Assembly: GCA_963840075.1 (NCBI GenBank)
Contig: CAWIXS010000027.1
Location: forward strand, 62,001 to 126,000
Direction of reading: 5' to 3'
DNA from: AWTP1-13 sp963840075
GTDB taxonomy: Bacteria > Pseudomonadota > Alphaproteobacteria > Rhizobiales > Hyphomicrobiaceae
Length of the DNA stretch: 64,000 nt
The position numbers and the translations under genes are program-made. Every line of letters starts with the position of its first letter. Positions within the stretch are counted from its first letter, which is position 1. Shown piece after piece: positions 60,032 through 64,000 of this stretch. Below the pieces are notes generated by a model, which was not told where the DNA came from, ran no database searches, and saw nothing but the letters and a program-made list of their open reading frames with translations.

Positions 60032-61176
60032 ATGACCAAGACCGTCGATCTTCGCCGCCCTCTCCTTCGACATCCCCGAGATGCTCGCCGCGCTGAGGCC
60101 TTGGGTCGAGACCGAGAGCCCTACCTACAATGCGGCGGCGGTCAACCGCATGATGGACCTGGCGACGCGCGACCTCGCCATGGCCGGTGCCACCGTGGAG
60201 CGCATTCCGGGCAGCCAGGGCCTCGGCGACAACGTCCGGGCCCGCTTCCACCACCCCAACGCCGGTTCGCCCGGCATCCTGGTGATGGGCCACCTGGACA
60301 CCGTCCATCCCCTGGGAACGCTGGCGGCGCTGCCCTGGCGCGTCGACGGCGAGCGCGTCTACGGCCCCGGCGTGCTCGACATGAAGGGCGGAAGCTTCCT
60401 CGCGCTGCACACCATGCGGGCCCTGCAGCGCGCCGGCGCCGAGACGCCCCTGCCGGTCACCTTCCTCCTCACCTGCGACGAGGAGATCGGCAGCCCCTCC
60501 ACCCGCGACCTCATCGAGCGCGAGGCACCACGGCACAAGTACGTGCTGGTTCCCGAGCCCGCGCGGCGCGACGGCGGCGTCACCACCGGCCGCTACGCCA
60601 TCGCCCGCTACAAGCTGACGGCGACCGGCCGCCCCAGCCACGCCGGCGCGCGGCCCGGAGAGGGCCTGTCGGCAATCCGCGAGATCGCGCACCAGATCAT
60701 CGCCATCGACGCCATGTCCAAGGACGAGAGCACGCTGAGCTGCAGGCGTCGTGCGCGGCGGGCAGTGGGTGAACTGCGTGGCGTCGTCGGCCGCCTTCGA
60801 GATCCTCAACATGTCGAAGACCGAGGCCGCGCTCACCGAGACACACGCGAGGCTCGCCGCGCTCGAGCCCGCCGACCCGCGCCTCCAGCTGCACCTGGAG
60901 CAGGGCGTACGCCGCCCCCTGTGGACCACCTCGGAGCGCGACCTCGCGCTCTACGAGGTCGCCAGGTCGATCGCCGGCGAGCTCGGCTTCGCGCTGCCGC
61001 ACCAGGACTCGCCCGGCGGCTCGGACGGCAATTTCACCGGCGCGCTCGGCATCACGACCCTCGACGGCCTCGGCCCCCGCGGCACCGGCACCCACACCCT
61101 CGACGAGCACCTCCTGATCCCGAGCCTCCCCGAGCGCGGCCGGCTCCTCGCCGGCCTCCTCGCCAGGCTGACTTAG
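60032..61176 (+). CDS. M20 family metallopeptidase (glutamate-carboxypeptidase-like), two frameshifts
   Basis: About 381 residues. Motifs: WVETESPTYNAAAVNRMMDL, GHLDTVHPLGT with the first metal His/Asp, VYGPGVLDMKGG with the bridging Asp, LLTCDEEIGSPSTRDLIE with the catalytic Glu, the dimerisation part, and SDGNFTGALGIT..DGLGPRGTGTHTLDEHLLI with the last His. This is the CPG2/ArgE branch that cleaves C-terminal amino acids from peptides or N-acyl groups; substrate unknown. Breaks are near 60048, just after the start codon, and near 60745. Both sides match the family well. Confidence 0.85.
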
Positions 61177-61308
61177 GTGTCAGCCGTTCACCGGCTGCGC
61201 CGACCCTGGATGACGAAACGGATGTAGTCTAACCCCGGCCGGTGCAGAGGTCGTTCGGTTTCTTGGTGCGTTCGAGCCCGTGTGTCAGTCGGACCTGGGA
61301 CCCCCTCC

Positions 61309-61464
61309 ATCTATCATATGCTCAAGGACGGCACGTACTATGAGGAGCTCCGCGGCGTGCGCCACCAGAGCACCCGCCAAGAGCAGGCCCAACGCCTCCT
61401 CCGCCGTCTCAAACGCCTCGGCTTCGCCGCCGAGCTGAAACCCATGCCGTCCCCTGCTGGATAG
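61309..61464 (+). mobile_element. IS110-type transposase C-terminal remnant
   Basis: The last ~51 residues read IYHMLKDGTYYEEL..RRLKRLGFAAELKPM. IIYHMLxxGxxYxxLG...RxxRxLxxLGYxVxLxP is the usual C-terminal end of IS110-family transposases as I know it. The rest of the element is absent; nothing recognisable lies upstream to 61177. The remnant is followed by two hairpins of the GGTCTGAC repeat family. Confidence 0.55.
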
Positions 61465-61476
61465 GTTAGTTTCGTT

Positions 61477-61499
61477 TCAGACCCTCCGGGAGGGTCTGA
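61477..61499. repeat. Hairpin TCAGACCCT/AGGGTCTGA
   Basis: Perfect 9-base arms around a 5-base loop (CCGGG), just after the transposase remnant. It belongs to the GGTCTGAC repeat family of this window. Confidence 0.6.
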
Positions 61500-61531
61500 C
61501 ACTGTTGCGCCGACCTCTCCGATGGCCGCTA

Positions 61532-61559
61532 TGGTGTCGGACCGGAGGGTCTGACACCA
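61532..61559. repeat. Hairpin TGGTGTCGGACC/GGTCTGACACCA upstream of the thiolase
   Basis: Arms of 12 bases with one mismatch and a 4-base loop, ending 17 bases before the thiolase start. It shares GTCTGACAC with the preceding hairpin and may shape the thiolase leader. Confidence 0.6.
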
Positions 61560-61576
61560 ATCACAGGGAGCAGCAA

Positions 61577-62749
61577 ATGGCCGAAGCCTACATCGTCGAC
61601 GCCGTGCGCACCGCCGGCGGCCGCCGGGGCGGGAAGCTCGCCGGATGGCATCCGGCCGACCTCGGCGCCGAGGTCCTGAACGCGCTCGTCGCGCGCACCG
61701 GCATCGACCCGGCCGCCATCGACGACGTGATCCTCGGCTGCGTCACCCAGGCCGGCGAGCAGGCCTTCGCGCTGGCCCGCAACGCCGTGCTGGCCTCCAG
61801 GCTGCCGAGCTCCGTCCCCGGCGTCACCATCGACCGGCAATGCGGCTCGTCGCAGCAGGCGCTGCATTTCGCCGCCCAGGCGGTGATGTCGGGCACGCAG
61901 GACGCGGTGATCGCGGGCGGCGTCGAAAGCATGACACGCGTGCCGATGTTCTCCAACTTCGCCCTCCATCGCAAACAAGGCCTGGGCGAGAGCCCATTCA
62001 GTGCGCGCATCAGGAAGCGCTTCGGCGTCAACGACTTCAGCCAGTTCACCGGCGCCGAGATGATGGCCGAGAAGTACGGCTTCCAGCGCCCCGAGCTGGA
62101 CAAGTTTGCCCTGCGCAGCCATCGGGCCGCCGCCAAGGCGACCGAGACCGGCGCGTTCACGGCGGAGATCGTGCCCGTCGCCATCGAGACGCCGGACGGG
62201 CCCGCCCAGCACGTGCGCGACGAGGGCATCCGCTTCGACGCCACCCTGGAGGGGATCGGCGCGGTCAAGCTCCTCAAGGAGGGCGGCGTCATCTCGGCGG
62301 CAAACGCCAGCCAGATCTGCGACGGCGCCTCCGGCGCCCTGGTGGTGAACGAGCGCGCCCTGAAGCAGCACAATCTGAAGCCGCTGGCCCGCATCCACCA
62401 CATGACGGTCACCGCCGGTGACCCGGTGATCATGTTGGAGGAGCCGATCCCAGCGACCCGGCGGGCGCTGGCGAGAGCTGGCCTGAAGATCGGCGACATC
62501 GACCTCTACGAGGTCAACGAGGCCTTCGCCCCGGTACCGCTGGCCTGGCTGAAGGAGCTGGGCGCCGACCCCGACAGGCTCAACGTCAACGGCGGCGCCA
62601 TCGCGCTGGGCCACCCGCTGGGCGCCTCCGGCACCAAGCTGATGGCCACGCTGGTCCATGCGCTCAGAGCGCGCCGCCTGCGCTGGGGCCTGCAGACCAT
62701 GTGCGAGGGCGGCGGCATGGCCAACGTCACCATCGTCGAGGCGCTGTAG
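61577..62749 (+). CDS. Thiolase (acetyl-CoA C-acyltransferase)
   Basis: A 390-residue thiolase. Landmarks are VDAVRTAGGRRGGKLAGWHPADLGAEVL at the start, VTIDRQCGSSQQALHFAAQAVMSG with the acylated Cys near residue 88, AGGVESMTRVP, NINEAFAPVPLAW-like EVNEAFAPVPLAW, NVNGGAIALGHPLGASGTKLM with the catalytic His, and CEGGGMANV with the second catalytic Cys. It cleaves 3-ketoacyl-CoA or forms acetoacetyl-CoA; biosynthetic versus degradative use cannot be told without neighbours. AGGGAG precedes ATG 61577. Intact. Confidence 0.94.
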   Translation: MAEAYIVDAVRTAGGRRGGKLAGWHPADLGAEVLNALVARTGIDPAAIDDVILGCVTQAGEQAFALARNAVLASRLPSSVPGVTIDRQCGSSQQALHFAAQAVMSGTQDAVIAGGVESMTRVPMFSNFALHRKQGLGESPFSARIRKRFGVNDFSQFTGAEMMAEKYGFQRPELDKFALRSHRAAAKATETGAFTAEIVPVAIETPDGPAQHVRDEGIRFDATLEGIGAVKLLKEGGVISAANASQICDGASGALVVNERALKQHNLKPLARIHHMTVTAGDPVIMLEEPIPATRRALARAGLKIGDIDLYEVNEAFAPVPLAWLKELGADPDRLNVNGGAIALGHPLGASGTKLMATLVHALRARRLRWGLQTMCEGGGMANVTIVEAL

Positions 62750-63118
62750 GCCGGTGCCGCTTTATACCTTTGCGAGTGGTCTGGAGCGCGCCGACGCAGA
62801 GCGTGGGGATGGCGCTAGTTCATGCGAAGTGCAATTGGAGGGTCTTGGGCCACAAGTTCACGATCTGGGGCAAGGGCAAGGAACGCTGGGACGGCGAGTT
62901 CAAGCGCGAGATCAGCGCCATCAAGGACCGGCAATCGGGCCGGCGACGGACCGGTCGACGAGGAGCGGGAGCCGCTCGAATGTACGAAAGAGTGTGCAAG
63001 GCCGAGACGATCGACGAGGGCGGCATGCGCCTCGTGATCTCCAACGCGCGGTCCGAGACCCGGGACGCGCGCGTTGCAACGTCGCTCCGACTATGGACCA
63101 GAAAAAAGCGGGGACCAG
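62750..63118. other. Spacer after the thiolase
   Basis: About 370 bases. A possible reading from ATG 62809 (MALVHAKCNWRVLGHKFTIWGKGKERW) has unusual, Trp/Lys-rich composition for the region but no family I recognise and no support for a stop-to-stop gene. A tandem duplication GACCAGAAAAAAGCGG/GGACCAGAAAAAAGGGG lies at 63097-63128. Confidence 0.4.
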
Positions 63119-63144
63119 AAAAAAGGGGCCGCTTGCGCGGCCCC
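63119..63144 (-). terminator. Intrinsic terminator of the 63172 gene
   Basis: On the minus strand, the stem GGGGCCGC/GCGGCCCC with a GCAA loop is followed by TTTTTT. It lies 28 bases after the stop codon of the membrane-protein gene and is the clearest rho-independent terminator in the window. Confidence 0.85.
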
Positions 63145-63171
63145 GGCTGGGCGACCCTTGCTCTCGCGGGT

Positions 63172-64000
63172 TCAGGCCGCCTTGGGCTGGGCCACATCGA
63201 TGGGCCGAGCCTCGACGACCTCCGGCTGCTCCACGACAGCCTCTTGAACCTGCTCCGCTAGCTCGGAGGCCTTGCGCCTGCGAAAGGACGGCTTCCTCTC
63301 GAGCGCGGCCAGCAGCCCGGGCGCCAAGGCGAGCCCCACGTAGCGCTGGCGCCCGCCGATCTGGACCGTCGTGTAGCCCAGCCGCTCGAACTCCTCCGAA
63401 AAGCGCGAATGGTTGAGCGGCCGCTTGCCCTTGCCCTTCGACCACAGCTTGTAGCCGTCGTAGAGGTCCTGCGAGCAGATCGTCTCGTTCGCCGCGACCG
63501 ACACGCCCTGCTTGTAGAACAGCTCCACGTCGTTCTCCGGCATGATCCATTTCGACATGGTCGCGTTGTCGTTGGCACCTTCGTGCCCCACGGAGACGGG
63601 CAGCGCCGGCGTCGGCGGCGGCCCCTCGATGCTCTCCGTATCGGTTGTCCACACCTCGTCGTCCTTGCCGGAAATAGGCGTGCGCCTGGGCGCCGCAGCC
63701 AGGGGTGCCGCCGCCGGCGCAGCCGGTGTCGTCGGCGCTGGAGGCGCGTGCGTGCGCCAGTAAGCGAAGGCCACGTACATGCCGAAGCCCGAGCCGATCT
63801 CGATCAGGAGGGCCACAAACAGCGTGAGCGCCATCTGGATGGTCTCCACCTCGACCCCCGTCATCTTGGAGAGCACGCTCGCCTGCGGATCGGCCTCGGC
63901 CATCACGGTTCCGCCGCTCGTCTTGGCGATCTTGCCGTTGAGGTCCTCGATCTTGCCGTTGAGCTTCTCGCCCCGCACGGCATTGGCGCGCTCCGCCTCC
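63172..64000 (-). CDS. Membrane protein with a C-terminal winged-helix-like domain, 5' end outside the window
   Basis: The frame is open to the right edge, so the start is missing; 275 residues are visible. A coiled segment (EKLNGKIEDLNGKIAKT) leads to one strong membrane helix (TIQMALTLFVALLIEIGSGFGMYVAFAYW), a Pro/Ala/Thr linker, and a C-terminal domain ETICSQDLYDGYKLWSKGKGKRPLNHSRFSEEFERLGYTTVQIGGRQRYVGLAL. That last part resembles the winged-helix tail of phage-type primases and D5-like proteins, where NxxxFxxxLxxxGY recurs. The gene may therefore be from a phage or integrative element; function unknown. It is followed by a clear terminator. Confidence 0.65.
   Translation of the reverse strand, partial: EAERANAVRGEKLNGKIEDLNGKIAKTSGGTVMAEADPQASVLSKMTGVEVETIQMALTLFVALLIEIGSGFGMYVAFAYWRTHAPPAPTTPAAPAAAPLAAAPRRTPISGKDDEVWTTDTESIEGPPPTPALPVSVGHEGANDNATMSKWIMPENDVELFYKQGVSVAANETICSQDLYDGYKLWSKGKGKRPLNHSRFSEEFERLGYTTVQIGGRQRYVGLALAPGLLAALERKPSFRRRKASELAEQVQEAVVEQPEVVEARPIDVAQPKAA

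Overview
The window is GC-rich and almost fully coding, with about 50 genes or gene remnants. Gene order and family signatures point to an alphaproteobacterium of the Hyphomicrobiales (Rhizobiales). Indicators are the trpFBA-accD-folC-trxA-addAB run, a DivL-type kinase with Tyr in place of the phospho-acceptor His, a fused TsaE/AmgK protein next to a MurU-like enzyme, a short HprK in a ptsH-EIIA-hprK-chvG-chvI cluster divergent from pckA, and the ppx-rlmE-guaB-rsmB-guaA group. From general knowledge of this order many of these genes sit near the chromosomal origin. Two parS-like palindromes (35.2 and 36.6 kb) and mnmE (38.6-40 kb) fit that, but no parAB or ori is visible.

Layout. 0-0.2 kb: the end of an ornithine-cyclodeaminase-like gene. 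0.2-0.8 kb: repeats. 0.8-6.5 kb, + strand: trpF, trpB, trpA, accD, folC. 6.6-20.6 kb, - strand: trxA, addA, addB, a MurU-like nucleotidyltransferase, tsaE-amgK, divL, a degraded PIN-domain gene and ahcY, the last with a palindromic operator candidate upstream. 21-23 kb: CorA (+) and a CDF exporter (-). 23.3-27.3 kb, - strand: HPr, EIIA, HprK, ChvG, ChvI. 28.1-35 kb: pckA, two metallo-beta-lactamase-fold proteins, a DUF1194 protein, a Nudix protein, a gamma-carbonic-anhydrase-like protein and pyrE. 35-40 kb: two paralogous small secreted proteins lying between the parS-like sites, TRAP transporter subunits and mnmE. 40-45 kb: small hypotheticals, a DUF255 thioredoxin-fold protein and a GHKL ATPase. 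45.2-57.2 kb: tRNA-Gln, ppx, rlmE, guaB, a MAPEG protein, rsmB, a methyltransferase/ATP-grasp fusion, a cNMP-binding/rhodanese protein and guaA. 57.2-64 kb: an accessory stretch with a visibly less GC-rich unknown gene, a broken PIN toxin-antitoxin pair, a phosphodiesterase, an M20 peptidase, an IS110-type transposase remnant, a thiolase and a membrane protein cut by the window edge.

Two features run through the whole window. First, about 25 single-base frame breaks interrupt otherwise well-conserved genes, many of them essential (trpB, addA, addB, divL, ahcY, rlmE, guaA). The parsimonious reading is indel error in the assembly, not decay, so these genes are annotated as single composite genes spanning the break. 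Second, several dispersed non-coding repeat families occur. The most notable is a pair of diverged ~350-bp elements in inverted orientation at 0.31-0.66 and 53.77-54.11 kb that bracket about 53 kb.

Functionally the window joins tryptophan, fatty-acid, folate, purine and pyrimidine synthesis, methyl-cycle recycling (ahcY), AddAB recombinational repair, peptidoglycan-sugar recycling (AmgK/MurU), cell-cycle control (DivL), the HprK/ChvGI envelope and carbon-status relay with its likely target pckA, and tRNA/rRNA modification (TsaE, MnmE, RlmE, RsmB). No complete new system could be proven. The best leads are the parS-flanked paralogue pair, the inverted repeat pair, the methyltransferase/ATP-grasp fusion and the GHKL ATPase.
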